Positions 26,230 to 34,524 are shown, counted from the stretch's first letter. The stretch: DNA of 64,000 nt from Kroppenstedtia guangzhouensis (GCF_014637345.1 NZ_BMEX01000007.1:1-64000); one strand, 5' to 3'. The notes: generated from the letters alone by a model not told the origin. Translations and numbers: made by a program.

Positions 26230-26345
26230 AAGGAGGGTATGCAAAAATAGGCCATCCTTCGCTCCGAGAATGTCCGATTCCTCGACCGTGGCAAAGTCAG
26301 GATGGCGGAGACCTCGACATCACGGCAGACGACATTCCCTTTTAG
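26230..26345 (+). pseudogene. possible decayed small reading frame
   Basis: AGGAGGGT precedes ATG-CAA-AAA-TAG, then AILRSENVRFLDRGKVRMAE reads on in the same frame after the stop. A frame shift further on gives DLDITADDIPF followed by TAG. The segment looks like a short protein gene with a nonsense codon and a shift. Its ends also pair as GCCATCCT/AGGATGGC, so a structured RNA cannot be excluded. I do not recognise the family. The remaining bases up to 26579 contain a GC-rich inverted repeat (ACCCCGG/CCGGGGT near 26352-26371) and nothing else I can name. Confidence 0.3.
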
Positions 26346-26579
26346 GCCTGTACCCCGGGATACACCGGGGTCTAATAATTACATCGCAAAAAAAACAGAC
26401 GATTTTTGTGGAGAAAAAATGATATATACAAAGAAGATATTACAATGGATCGATATAATCCGTGGATAATGATTATTGCTTTATGTATGATTCAAAGTCC
26501 TCTTCTCATCTGTTGTGTAGTTCAAATGGGAAAATTTTTGGGGATCAATAAAAACGCATGGAAAAGGAGGTTTAAACAC

Positions 26580-27494
26580 ATGAATAGAACCATTAACTTA
26601 TCGCAAGCAATTGCCTTATACATTTCAGCGATCCTAGGATCAGGTATTCTGTTTCTGTCGGCAAGCACAGCTTCGGTAGCTGGCCCTGCTTCCATTGTAT
26701 CCTGGGTCGTTATGGTCGCTTTTAGCTTTCCTTTGGCCTATACCTTTGCGGCTTTGTCCAGTTCTTATCCGGATGCAGGGGGAGCAGCCACGTTTGTTCG
26801 AATGGCCTTTGGTGAACACCCCGGCAATCTTGTGGGGTGGTTTTACTTCCTTACAGCTTCTGTTGGACAAATCATTGTATCTTTGACAGGGGCAAGTTAT
26901 ATAGGGTTATCTTTTCAGTGGTCCCCTATTCAAATCGCAGGAATTGCCTGTGTGATATTGTTGATTGCTGGAATATCCAATCATTATGGAATCCGAGTGA
27001 GCGGGAGGATTTCACTTGTACTCAGCTCTTTGCTATTGATTATGTTAATTGTGGCAATAATAATCACCCTGTCCTTTGTTCGATGGAAAAACTTTCATCC
27101 ATTTGCCCCCAAAGGTTGGTTTCCGGTTGGAACGGCTGTGATCATGATTTTCTGGTCATTTTTTGGATGGGAAGCGATCTGCAATCTATCTGATCGGTTT
27201 AAGAACCCTGAAAAAAATATGATACGAAGCGCATTAATCAGTGCTTTAGTGATTGGAGTCGTCTTCCTGTCACTCAGTTTTGTCACCGTTGGCAGCGGAA
27301 CTTATGGGAACTTGGAAAGTGACTCCTCTCCGATTGGGGTGATGGTACACCGGTCCTTAGGGTTTGGAGCTCAATTGGTCACGGCTCTGTTAGCCTTTAT
27401 TATCTGTACGGGGACAGTAAATGCATTTGTTGCCAGTCTAACGCAGCTGGGTCATGCTCTGAGTCGGGATCAGGCCCCACGCCCCCGCCCTTAG
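26580..27494 (+). CDS. APC-family amino acid permease, C-terminally truncated (probable pseudogene)
   Basis: The start at 26580 has a perfect GGAGG 9 bases upstream; longer in-frame starts lack one. MNRTINLSQAIALYISAILGSGILF is the typical first helix of amino acid/polyamine/organocation permeases. About eight membrane helices can be counted in 304 residues, against the usual 12 in about 420-450. The frame ends just after TQLGHALSRDQAP, where family members continue. A shifted frame downstream reads AVNVALIIISA, like the next helix, before sequence identity is lost. A frameshift plus deletion is the likely explanation; transport activity is doubtful. Confidence 0.65.
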   Translation: MNRTINLSQAIALYISAILGSGILFLSASTASVAGPASIVSWVVMVAFSFPLAYTFAALSSSYPDAGGAATFVRMAFGEHPGNLVGWFYFLTASVGQIIVSLTGASYIGLSFQWSPIQIAGIACVILLIAGISNHYGIRVSGRISLVLSSLLLIMLIVAIIITLSFVRWKNFHPFAPKGWFPVGTAVIMIFWSFFGWEAICNLSDRFKNPEKNMIRSALISALVIGVVFLSLSFVTVGSGTYGNLESDSSPIGVMVHRSLGFGAQLVTALLAFIICTGTVNAFVASLTQLGHALSRDQAPRPRP

Positions 27495-27548
27495 CGGGCT
27501 TCCGCGGTTAATGTAGCTTTGATAATCATCTCCGCTGAAAAATCAAAA

Positions 27549-27583
27549 GCCCCCGGGTGCAGGTTGTGCACGGGGGGCTGATT
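27549..27583 (+). terminator. hairpin terminator after the permease remnant
   Basis: AGCCCCC and GGGTGCA on one side pair with TGCAC and GGGGGGCT on the other, followed by GATTTGTT. It is a strong GC stem with a weak T tract. Confidence 0.55.
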
Positions 27584-27594
27584 TGTTCGGTTGA

Positions 27595-27661
27595 ACTGCG
27601 GGAAGGATTGGACCTTCATCCCCTGCTTGATAGGCAGGTGTTTTAATTAAACTACCGCAGT
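27595..27661 (-). other. tRNA-like sequence, copy 1 (non-canonical)
   Basis: Read on the minus strand it folds as acceptor ACTGCGG/CCGCAGT (7 bp), then TA at positions 8-9, a D-like arm GTTT-AATTA-AAAC, A, an anticodon arm CCTGC-CTATCAA-GCAGG, a 4-nt variable loop and a T-like arm GAAGG-TCCAAT-CCTTC. The linker lengths are exactly tRNA-like. Odd features are the 5-nt D loop without GG, the 6-nt T loop without TTC, and the lack of an encoded CCA, which every tRNA in the 5' cluster has. The loop would present ATC. On the plus strand the same loop would present GAT, but the linkers are then wrong. A functional role is unproven. Confidence 0.45.
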
Positions 27662-27728
27662 ACACAGGAAGGATTGAGACCTTCATCCCCTGCTTGATAG
27701 GCAGATGCTTTTATTAAGCTACTGTGCA
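27661..27728 (-). other. tRNA-like sequence, copy 2 (non-canonical)
   Basis: It abuts copy 1. On the minus strand: acceptor TGCACAG/CTGTGTA, TA, D-like arm GCTT-AATAA-AAGC, A, anticodon arm TCTGC-CTATCAA-GCAGG, GGAT, and T-like arm GAAGG-TCTCAAT-CCTTC. Compared with copy 1, both strands of the acceptor stem and of the D stem have changed together, while the anticodon and T arms are almost identical. Such paired change suggests selection for the folded RNA. No CCA is encoded. Confidence 0.45.
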
Positions 27729-27778
27729 CCTGGATATTAGCATATGTTAATATATTTGTAAACAGAGAAAGGTGATAA

Positions 27779-28354
27779 ATGTTGAGTCAAAAAAAGCAAA
27801 AGGGGTACAAATGCTATGTGTGCAAACAACCATTTACCGCTAAGCATCCCCGCTATGTAAAGCTCTGCCTTGAATGCGGGAATTTTAATGAACAAAAAAA
27901 GTTGGCCAAGCATGATTTAAGTTCCTATATCGCCTTGGTTACCGGTGGAAGAACCAAGATTGGATACCATACAGCCTTGCGGTTGTTGCGGGATGGGGCA
28001 CGGGTGGTCGTCACCAGTCGATTTCCATATGATGCGTTGCAACGTTTGATTCAAGAACCGGATTTTGAAGATTGGAAGGACCGGATCCATATCTATGGGT
28101 TGGATTTCAGGCAAGTTCAAAGGGTGGAGGAGTTTGCGCTCTTTTTGGGGAATCATTTCCCGTATATTGATATAGTCATCAATAATGCGGCACAGACGGT
28201 CCGTATGCCGGAAGAAGAATACCGGACTTTGGCTGTGAACGAGACGGAATTGAAAAATCGATTATCTGGCAATCAACTGTCACGGTTGGCATCCGGGGAG
28301 ACCCTGGTTTCCCGATTCGGATTTTCCGGGTCAACGTCCCCCGATCAGGGATAA
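27779..28354 (+). CDS. SDR-family oxidoreductase with N-terminal zinc ribbon, C-terminally truncated
   Basis: 191 residues. The first 45 contain CYVC...CLECGNF, a zinc-ribbon-like pair. A Rossmann nucleotide-binding start follows (ALVTGGRTKIGYHTALRLLRDGARVVVTSR, shown in two parts: ALVTGGRTKIG and GARVVVTSR). Next come GLDFRQV and INNAAQTVRMP, the NNAA/G motif of short-chain dehydrogenases. The protein then stops shortly after, before the catalytic YxxxK region, so the enzyme core is incomplete. AAAGGTGA precedes the ATG. It is probably a degraded gene; the ending looks like frame-shifted sequence. Confidence 0.6.
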   Translation: MLSQKKQKGYKCYVCKQPFTAKHPRYVKLCLECGNFNEQKKLAKHDLSSYIALVTGGRTKIGYHTALRLLRDGARVVVTSRFPYDALQRLIQEPDFEDWKDRIHIYGLDFRQVQRVEEFALFLGNHFPYIDIVINNAAQTVRMPEEEYRTLAVNETELKNRLSGNQLSRLASGETLVSRFGFSGSTSPDQG

Positions 28355-28379
28355 CCAGTTTGAAAAGGGAGGTTGAATC

Positions 28380-29555
28380 ATGTCAAAAATCGGTCTTTTG
28401 CCCAGGCTGATCATTGCCATAACTCTTGGGATTCTCATCGGTGCTGTCAGTCCGGAATGGATCGTTAAATTGTTGGCTACCTTTAACAGTATTTTTGGCA
28501 GTTTCCTTGGATTTATCATTCCATTGATCATCATCGGCTTTGTGGCGCCCGGAATCGGTGCACTGGGTAAAGGTGCCGGAAAGTTGCTGGGCCTTACGAC
28601 AGGGATTGCCTACCTGTCCACCATTGTCGCGGGAGTCTTGGCTTTTTTGGTGGGCTCTTCTCTCTTTCCCTCTTTTTTGGCTGAGGGGAGTTTATCCATG
28701 AAGGCTAAAAATCCGGAAGATGCGCTGGTTGGGCCGTTTTTTGAGTTGGAGATTCCGGAGATCATGGGTGTCATGAGTGCTTTGGTGTTCGCATTTTTGA
28801 TCGGGATTGGGCTCGCCGTGATTCAAGGTGACACGATCAAGCGGTTTATGGGCGAGTTTCAGCTCATCATTGAAAAGGTGATCACGGCTGTGATCATTCC
28901 CTTATTGCCAATCCACATTCTAGGTATTTTTACCAATATGACGTATACGGGACAAGTGGCCACGATCCTGTCTGTCTTTGCAAAAGTGTTTGCTGTCATC
29001 ATCTCTCTCCATTTGTGCTATCTGGTCGTCTTGTATTTGATCGGGGGGACTATGGCAGGGGGAAATCCATTTAAACTTATGAAGATGATGGCACCGGCAT
29101 ACTTTACTGCCCTGGGTACCCAATCGTCGGCGGCCACCATTCCGGTCACTTTGCGGCAAATCAAGAAGACAGGAGTAAATGAGGGAATTGCGGAGTTTGG
29201 AATTCCTTTGTTGGCGACAATTCATCTGTCGGGGAGTACGATTACGATTGTAAGTTGTGCAATGGCCGTGATGTTGCTCAATGATATGCCTTTCACTTTA
29301 TCGTCGATGATTCCGGTGATCTTGATGCTCGGGATCACCATGGTGGCAGCCCCGGGTGTACCGGGTGGGGCCATTATGGCAGCCTTGGGTGTCTTGCAGA
29401 CCATGCTCGGTTTTAATGAAACCTTACTATCATTGATGATCGCGCTGTATTTAGCACAGGACAGTTTTGGAACTGCTGCCAATGTGACAGGGGATGGGGC
29501 TTTAACCTTGATGCTCAATAAGATGAACAAGCACGGGTTGAAACAAGCTGGCTAA
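28380..29555 (+). CDS. dicarboxylate/amino acid:cation symporter (DAACS family)
   Basis: A 391-residue membrane transporter with about eight long hydrophobic segments. LLPRLIIAITLGILIGAVSP opens the protein. Two re-entrant-loop-like segments follow: TALGTQSSAATIPVTLRQ near 235-255, the serine-rich HP1-like motif, and a late segment ending with QDSFGTAANVTGDGA near 365-380, which fits the substrate-binding TM8 of glutamate/aspartate/serine carriers. It should move an amino or dicarboxylic acid with Na+ or H+. GGGAGG precedes the ATG. It starts 25 bases after the truncated dehydrogenase. Confidence 0.85.
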   Translation: MSKIGLLPRLIIAITLGILIGAVSPEWIVKLLATFNSIFGSFLGFIIPLIIIGFVAPGIGALGKGAGKLLGLTTGIAYLSTIVAGVLAFLVGSSLFPSFLAEGSLSMKAKNPEDALVGPFFELEIPEIMGVMSALVFAFLIGIGLAVIQGDTIKRFMGEFQLIIEKVITAVIIPLLPIHILGIFTNMTYTGQVATILSVFAKVFAVIISLHLCYLVVLYLIGGTMAGGNPFKLMKMMAPAYFTALGTQSSAATIPVTLRQIKKTGVNEGIAEFGIPLLATIHLSGSTITIVSCAMAVMLLNDMPFTLSSMIPVILMLGITMVAAPGVPGGAIMAALGVLQTMLGFNETLLSLMIALYLAQDSFGTAANVTGDGALTLMLNKMNKHGLKQAG

Positions 29556-29661
29556 ACCCAGTCAGACGGGTCGTCTCACCCTCCGCGGGAAGAGTGGCTC
29601 ACTTTCGTTGGATATTTTACGGGATCCCGGCCGTTTATTTGCAAATGGCGGGTATTTTTTT

Positions 29662-30000
29662 AAGCATTGTGAAAAGACTGTCATTACCCACAGGGCACAG
29701 TCTCGCCAAGGTCGCTTTCGCTCTCAGGTCTCGCTATGCACCCACAGGGCACAAGTCTCGCCAAGGTCGCTTTCGCTCTCAGGTCTCGCTATGCACCCAC
29801 AGGGCACAAGTCTCGCCAAGGTCGCTTTCGCTCCCAGGTCTCGCTATGCACCCACAGGGCACAAGTCTCGCCAAGGTCGCTTTCGCTCCCAGGTCTCGCT
29901 ATGCAGGGAGGGGTGGTTTTTTTTAACAGTTCAGAACAACGAAGAGGTCATGTGAAAGCCCATTCCGACCCCTCCAAGTACGATTTAAATCATAACGCTT
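29662..30000 (+). mobile_element. MITE-like element, copy A (four internal 55-bp units)
   Basis: The left end AAGCATTGTGAAAAG and right end AAATCATAACGCTT are imperfect terminal inverted repeats of the family consensus AAGCGTTGTGAAAAA/TTCACAACGCTT. The right module (GGAGGGGTGG...CAGTTCAGAACAACGAA...TCATGTGAAA...CCGACC) matches copies at 31826 and 60394. Between the left module and the right one lie four 55-bp units. No protein is encoded; the apparent frames across the units are by-products of a 55-bp periodicity. Confidence 0.7.
29686..29904 (+). repeat. tandem repeat, 4 x 55 bp, inside copy A
   Basis: Units start at 29686 (54 bp, one A missing), 29740, 29795 and 29850. The unit begins ACCCACAGGGCACAAGTCTC, continues GCCAAGGTCGCTTTCGCTC and ends CAGGTCTCGCTATGC. 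Units differ by only a few substitutions, which points to recent expansion. The same unit forms the free array at 44761-45098. Confidence 0.9.
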
Positions 30001-30128
30001 CAAGAGTGTGGTTCAACTCGTCCTCCCAAAATGTGGCTTACCAACATCCCTGATTTCCCCTACCATTTCTGTCATTCCGGTAGTAATATGTATATATCCA
30101 ACTAAGCCTACTTGGGAGGTGTGGATTG

Positions 30129-31736
30129 GTGAAACTGAGACAGAGTTTATGGATTTTCGCAGCCATGGCCTTGATCCTGTCCGGCTGCGGTGGACCGTCT
30201 TCATCTGCTGACAAGGAGAGCGAACAGGTGCTCCACATGTCCGAGGAACAGGAACCGCCGATGTTGGACAGTGCCAAGAGTTCCGACGGCATCTCCTTCA
30301 CCGTTCTGGCCAATACCATGGAAGGGTTGATGACCTTCGATTCCCGCCAACGGTTGGTGCCAGGGGTGGCAAAAGAGATGCCAAAGGTGAGCCGGGACGG
30401 AAAGACATACACCTTCCATCTGCGGGATGCCCGCTGGTCTGACGGTTCCCCCGTCACGGCACAGGATTTTGAGTATGCTTGGAAACGGGCGCTCCATCCT
30501 GAAACTGCCTCCGAATATGCCTTTATTTTCTATGATATAGAAAACGCCCAACAGTACAATCAGGGAAAAGTTAAAGCCGACAGGGTCGGGGTGAAAGCGC
30601 TGGATGACAAAACCTTGAAAGTCACCCTGAAGCATCCGGTTTCCGCCTTCTTAAGCAAAACAACAGTCCCCTCCTTCTACCCGCAAAAAAAAGCCTTTGT
30701 GGAGAAAATGGGGAATCGCTACGCCAAGGAGGCCGACACCCTGCTGTATAACGGCCCATTCAAACTGGCAGAGTGGAAACACAACTCAGGATGGAAGTAT
30801 ATAAAAAACGACCAATATTGGGACAAAGACCGTGTCAAACTGGACAAGGTTTCCTGGAAAGTGGTGAAAGATCCGGCGACAGGAGTGAACCTGTATAACA
30901 CCGGGAAGCTGGATGTTACCAAGTTGAGCGGGGATTTTTCCACCCAGTATAAGGGACGGAAAGATTTCAAAGCGGTGACCGGTGCTTCCTTGGGTTATCT
31001 GGTACTGAATCAAGAGCAAAAGCTGTTCTCCAATGAAAAAGTTCGCCGTGCGGTGGCTTCGGCCATCGACCGGGAGGCCCACTCCAAAGTAGTGCTGAAG
31101 GATGTGGCCCCGGCGGCCTATGGCTTTGTTCCTCCCGGAATCACGGGAGACGGAGAAAAAACATACCGGGAAGTTGTCGATGAAAGGAAACCGGAAGCGG
31201 ATCCGGCCAAAGCGAAAAAATGGTTCCAGGAAGGTTTGAAGGAATTGGGGTTGAAGAAGGCGCCTGTGATTGAGTATCTCACTGATGACACGGAGCTGAA
31301 CCGGAAGACTGCGGAATTCGTTCAGGAGCAGCTGAAGGACAATCTGGGATTGGAAGTGAAGATCCGCACTCAGCCCTTGAAAGTCTATCTGGATTCGGTG
31401 ATGAAGAAGGAGTTTGATATCGCCTTCGCCACCTGGGGTGCCGCTTACAATGACCCCCTTTATTTCATGGATGTTTGGGTGACGGGTGCCCCTTATAATT
31501 ATGGGGGCTGGAGTGATCCTGAATACGACCGGTTGATCCGTGCCGCCCAGAATACCCGTGAGCTGGGGAAACAGGTGAGAATAGCTGGGAAAGCGGAACA
31601 GATTTTGGTGGAGCAAGCGCCGATGGTTCCGCTGTATTATCGCTCCTATACCTACTTGTGGCGGGAAAACGTCAAAGGCTTGATCCGTCCCCCGGCGGGT
31701 CCGTCTTTCCTGCTCAAACATGCCTTTGTGGAATAA
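30129..31736 (+). CDS. oligopeptide ABC transporter substrate-binding lipoprotein (OppA family)
   Basis: A 535-residue solute-binding protein. The signal peptide ends in the lipobox LSGC, so the mature protein would be lipid-anchored at Cys near residue 20. The family 5 binding-protein core is clear: TFHLRDARWSDGSPVTAQDFEYAWKRAL (in part: WSDGSPVTAQDF) near 100, YNGPFKL near 205, and the late AFATWGAAYNDP near 435. The GTG at 30129 is preferred over a TTG three bases upstream because GGGAGGT sits 8 bases before it. No permease or ATPase genes lie beside it, so it must work with components encoded elsewhere. Confidence 0.9.
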   Translation: MKLRQSLWIFAAMALILSGCGGPSSSADKESEQVLHMSEEQEPPMLDSAKSSDGISFTVLANTMEGLMTFDSRQRLVPGVAKEMPKVSRDGKTYTFHLRDARWSDGSPVTAQDFEYAWKRALHPETASEYAFIFYDIENAQQYNQGKVKADRVGVKALDDKTLKVTLKHPVSAFLSKTTVPSFYPQKKAFVEKMGNRYAKEADTLLYNGPFKLAEWKHNSGWKYIKNDQYWDKDRVKLDKVSWKVVKDPATGVNLYNTGKLDVTKLSGDFSTQYKGRKDFKAVTGASLGYLVLNQEQKLFSNEKVRRAVASAIDREAHSKVVLKDVAPAAYGFVPPGITGDGEKTYREVVDERKPEADPAKAKKWFQEGLKELGLKKAPVIEYLTDDTELNRKTAEFVQEQLKDNLGLEVKIRTQPLKVYLDSVMKKEFDIAFATWGAAYNDPLYFMDVWVTGAPYNYGGWSDPEYDRLIRAAQNTRELGKQVRIAGKAEQILVEQAPMVPLYYRSYTYLWRENVKGLIRPPAGPSFLLKHAFVE

Positions 31737-31756
31737 CAATCGGGATTGTAAGAAAG

Positions 31757-31784
31757 CCCGCCGATGACCGCCGGCGGGTTTTTT
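31757..31784 (+). terminator. terminator after the peptide-binding lipoprotein gene
   Basis: CCCGCCG/CGGCGGG forms the stem, followed by TTTTTTG. Confidence 0.88.
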
Positions 31785-31825
31785 GTTTGTCAGGGGCAAT
31801 GCTGTTGGAAAATGCGTCCCTTTAG

Positions 31826-32012
31826 AAGGAGTGTGAAAAGGATGTCATACCCAAGGGGCACAAGTCGTGCCCAGGGTCGCTTCGCCTCCCTGGTCACGCT
31901 ATGCAGGGAGGGTTGGGTTTCACATGGAGTGATTTTGGCAGTTCAGAACAACGAAAAAATCATGTGAAACCCCATCCCGACCAACCTGGCTAGCATTCAT
32001 TCACAACGCTTT
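31826..32012 (+). mobile_element. MITE-like element, copy B (one internal unit)
   Basis: The left end AAGGAGTGTGAAAAGGATGTCATACC and right end ATTCACAACGCTTT (both shown in short form; key parts GTGTGAAAAGG and TTCACAACGC) are family termini. The internal unit occupies 31849-31904. The right module forms a long hairpin: GGGTTGGGTTTCACATG (31910-31926) with CATGTGAAACCCCATCCC (31961-31978). It is nearly identical to copy F at 60394 over more than 100 bases. No coding capacity. Confidence 0.75.
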
Positions 32013-32198
32013 AAGGGGGAGATCCCGGTGTGGCTGACTCTTTTGGTCCGTCGGAAGGACATATTTCCAAAACAGGATCCATATATATGAAAAATCATCA
32101 TCCTATCCAATGTCAGAAGGACCCGGTTACTGGTTTCCGTCATGGAGGTGGATCCCTGTTTCAGGGCCGGGATGATTAAAAAGAAATGGAGGAGTTTG

Positions 32199-33104
32199 AT
32201 GGTTTATCATCCTGACAAGAAGGTGATGACTTCCCTGACTCTGGCGGGTTCCCTGCTGTTGGGCTCCCAATCAGTCCAAGCTGCGGCCGTCTTTGAGCAG
32301 GATGCAAAAACAGCTTCCCATGGAAATAAAGGCCGTGAATGGGTTCAGAAGGTTCCCCCTGTTCAACAAGCACCCCAAAAGCTGGAGTTTCATGTGCTTT
32401 CTGCCGGAATCCAGATGAACATGGGGGCTGCCCCGGGCATTACGAGTACCGGACAGACCGACTCCAAGGGATCCACAGGTGATTATGTGGTCAAGAAGGG
32501 AGACACCCTGAGCGAAATTGCGGCGAAACATGAGATGGGTTTGAAAGTCCTGATGAAGATGAATCCACAAGTGGAAAACCCCGACCGGATCTATGTCGGG
32601 GATCAGATCCGAGTCAGGGGTTCAGCCAAAGCTCCGGACCACACCTTTTCTTCAGCATCTGTGGAGGAATCGGAAGAGAGAAAAGGGAAGACCAAACTGT
32701 CCGGGGAATCCCAAACCCGGGGAGGTTGGAAAGGAACGGCGGATGCCATTATCCGGGAAGCACGTGCCCGCTTGAATGCCACTTATCAGTACGGAGCAGA
32801 GGGGCCTGATCGTTTTGATTGTTCCGGATTTACCCGATTTGTATTTAAGCGAAACGGATACAATCTCCCCCGGACCAGCTCATCCCAGGCTGCTTATGGA
32901 TCTTTCGTCAGCCGGACGAACCTGAGGAAAGGGGATCTCCTCTTTTTCAGGACCGGGGGTGGAGGGATCAGCCATGTGGCCATCTACATGGGGGATGGGA
33001 AAATGATCCATGCCACGAATCCCCGGAATGACGTGACCATCAGCAGTCTGAGTGAACGCTACTGGAGCGAGCGTTATGCCGGCGCCCGCCGCGTGATCCG
33101 ATAA
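32199..33104 (+). CDS. secreted LysM and NlpC/P60 peptidoglycan hydrolase
   Basis: A 301-residue exported cell-wall hydrolase. A signal peptide (MTSLTLAGSLLLGSQSVQA region, about residues 9-27) is followed by a variable linker and one LysM domain (about 95-140: YVVKKGDTLSEIAAKH...RIYVGDQIRV). The C-terminal NlpC/P60 domain has catalytic Cys in DRFDCSGFTRFVF near 207 and His in GGISHVAIYMGDGKMIHA near 260-275. It is predicted to cut gamma-D-Glu-diaminopimelate bonds. GGAGGAG (32188-32194) fixes the start at 32199 rather than the upstream in-frame ATG. MITE copy B lies immediately upstream. Confidence 0.9.
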   Translation: MVYHPDKKVMTSLTLAGSLLLGSQSVQAAAVFEQDAKTASHGNKGREWVQKVPPVQQAPQKLEFHVLSAGIQMNMGAAPGITSTGQTDSKGSTGDYVVKKGDTLSEIAAKHEMGLKVLMKMNPQVENPDRIYVGDQIRVRGSAKAPDHTFSSASVEESEERKGKTKLSGESQTRGGWKGTADAIIREARARLNATYQYGAEGPDRFDCSGFTRFVFKRNGYNLPRTSSSQAAYGSFVSRTNLRKGDLLFFRTGGGGISHVAIYMGDGKMIHATNPRNDVTISSLSERYWSERYAGARRVIR

Positions 33105-33152
33105 CAAAAAAAGCCCGTCGTCCGGATCCTTTTGGACAACGGGCTTTTTTTG
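33105..33152 (+). terminator. terminator after the NlpC/P60 gene
   Basis: AGCCCGTCGTCC pairs with GGACAACGGGCT (one mismatch), flanked by A and T runs on either side. Confidence 0.92.
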
Positions 33153-33262
33153 TTTGGAGGAGAGGTTCGAAAATTAATCCAATATTCAAATTATTTTGCA
33201 GGAACAGGGAGGAGTGAGGGAGAAATGTTTTGGTGAATCCATTTAGATAGGGAGGGGCCCGC

Positions 33263-34420
33263 ATGAAGCGCTGGTTGTGGCTTACAGCTCTTTCTTTGCT
33301 GTTGATCACAGGGATAGTGTCACCGGCGGTGGAGGCACAGGAGAAAGTGGGAAATAAGACCTTCCGGGAAGTGAAGGATTTTAAGGGTGGGCGCTTTGAC
33401 GGAACCCATAAAAAAGGGTCCAACCTGGTGTTGAACCGGGGCAGGCTTCATAAGGGAACGGATCGATCGGGTCGGTATAACGGCGGTGATTATTATTACG
33501 GCCGTTGGACCGCTCCGGTGGACTCGGTGGATTTTGATGAAGCGATTGCTTCCTGGCAAGCTGTGACCCCGGAGGGGACGTGGGTGGAGGTGGAGTTGCG
33601 GGCCCGGACGGAGGCAGGGTGGACGGGTTGGTACAGCATGGGGGTTTGGCACTCCAACGACCAACCCTTCCAACGGCACTCGGTCAGCGGACAGAGGGAT
33701 GAACATGGTCGGGTGGCGACGGATACACTGGTGATGAATCATCCGGCTTCCCAGGTGCAAGCCCGGGTCACCCTGTTTACCGAGGATCGGTTCCTCAGCC
33801 CGACATTCCGTTCCTTTGGGGTCACCTTCTCTCTGGGAGAGAATGAACCCGGAAGGGTTCCATTCAGCGGAGTGACTCCTTCACTGGATGTTCCGATGCG
33901 CTCCCAGATGATCTATCCAGACGGCGGGGAAGTCTGGTGCTCTCCCACCTCCACATCCATGGTGATGGCATACTGGGCGAATGTCACAGGAAAAAACGAG
34001 TGGAACCAATCGGTGCCCACCGTGGTGAAGGGTGTCTGGGACTATGTTTATGACGGGGGAGGAAACTGGCCCTACAATACGGCGTATGCCGCCTCCTTGG
34101 GATTGGAGGGCAAGGTGGTCCGGATGGAAAGCATGGCTGAGATGGAAAGATGGGTGGAGTCAGGAGTCCCCGTCATCATCAGTCTGGCTTATCAAGAGGG
34201 GGAACTCACCGGAAGTCCGATCAAAAGCTCCGGTGGCCACCTTTTGGTAGTGCGGGGTTTTGACAACCATGGTGACGTTTTGGTCAATGACCCGGCGGGG
34301 CCCACGGATGATCAGGTCCGGTTCACCTACAAGCGGGAAGAGCTGGAGAGATTGTGGCTGAAACATTCCAACGGAACCACCTATCTGATCCATCCGCCAG
34401 GATGGAAAACCCCGAAATAG
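33263..34420 (+). CDS. secreted C39-family peptidase-like protein
   Basis: A 385-residue exported protein. A classical signal peptide (about 1-25, ending VEA-QEK) is followed by a beta-rich N-terminal region with many Trp and Tyr (about 40-200). A papain-fold C39-like domain comes next: GGEVWCSPTSTSMVMAYW (catalytic Cys near residue 227) and GGHLLVVRGFD (His near 325) with a following NDPA (Asp). Such proteins are annotated as peptidase C39 family; substrates are unknown. GGGAGGGG precedes the ATG. Confidence 0.82.
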   Translation: MKRWLWLTALSLLLITGIVSPAVEAQEKVGNKTFREVKDFKGGRFDGTHKKGSNLVLNRGRLHKGTDRSGRYNGGDYYYGRWTAPVDSVDFDEAIASWQAVTPEGTWVEVELRARTEAGWTGWYSMGVWHSNDQPFQRHSVSGQRDEHGRVATDTLVMNHPASQVQARVTLFTEDRFLSPTFRSFGVTFSLGENEPGRVPFSGVTPSLDVPMRSQMIYPDGGEVWCSPTSTSMVMAYWANVTGKNEWNQSVPTVVKGVWDYVYDGGGNWPYNTAYAASLGLEGKVVRMESMAEMERWVESGVPVIISLAYQEGELTGSPIKSSGGHLLVVRGFDNHGDVLVNDPAGPTDDQVRFTYKREELERLWLKHSNGTTYLIHPPGWKTPK

Positions 34421-34524
34421 GATATGGGTGAAAATGAGATCTCGTGCGCTTGGCCCAGGCCGGGGGAAAACTCCCGGAACGGGGTCTTGGAACGTGGCAT
34501 AACAGATTGGTTACTTACAAATTA

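Noticed and set aside
26231-26345. Guanidine (ykkC-type) riboswitch
   Set aside because: Some words look similar (ACGGC, GGAGA), but the conserved order is missing; a decayed reading frame explains the sequence better.
27595-27728. Ordinary tRNA-Ile (GAT) genes on the plus strand
   Set aside because: The plus-strand reading gives GAT in the loop, but puts no bases between acceptor and D arm and two after the T arm, which is not tRNA-like; the minus-strand reading has the right linkers.
29686-29904. Possible CRISPR array
   Set aside because: The 55-bp units are directly adjacent and lack unique spacers; no cas genes are nearby.
29594-30053. Three overlapping plus-strand open frames across the repeats
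   Set aside because: They only exist because 55 is not a multiple of three, so the same words recur in all frames. No start sites or families support them.
32013-32198. c-di-AMP (ydaO-type) riboswitch before the LysM-NlpC/P60 gene
   Set aside because: Such switches often precede wall hydrolase genes, but the conserved core sequences could not be found here or upstream of 60761.
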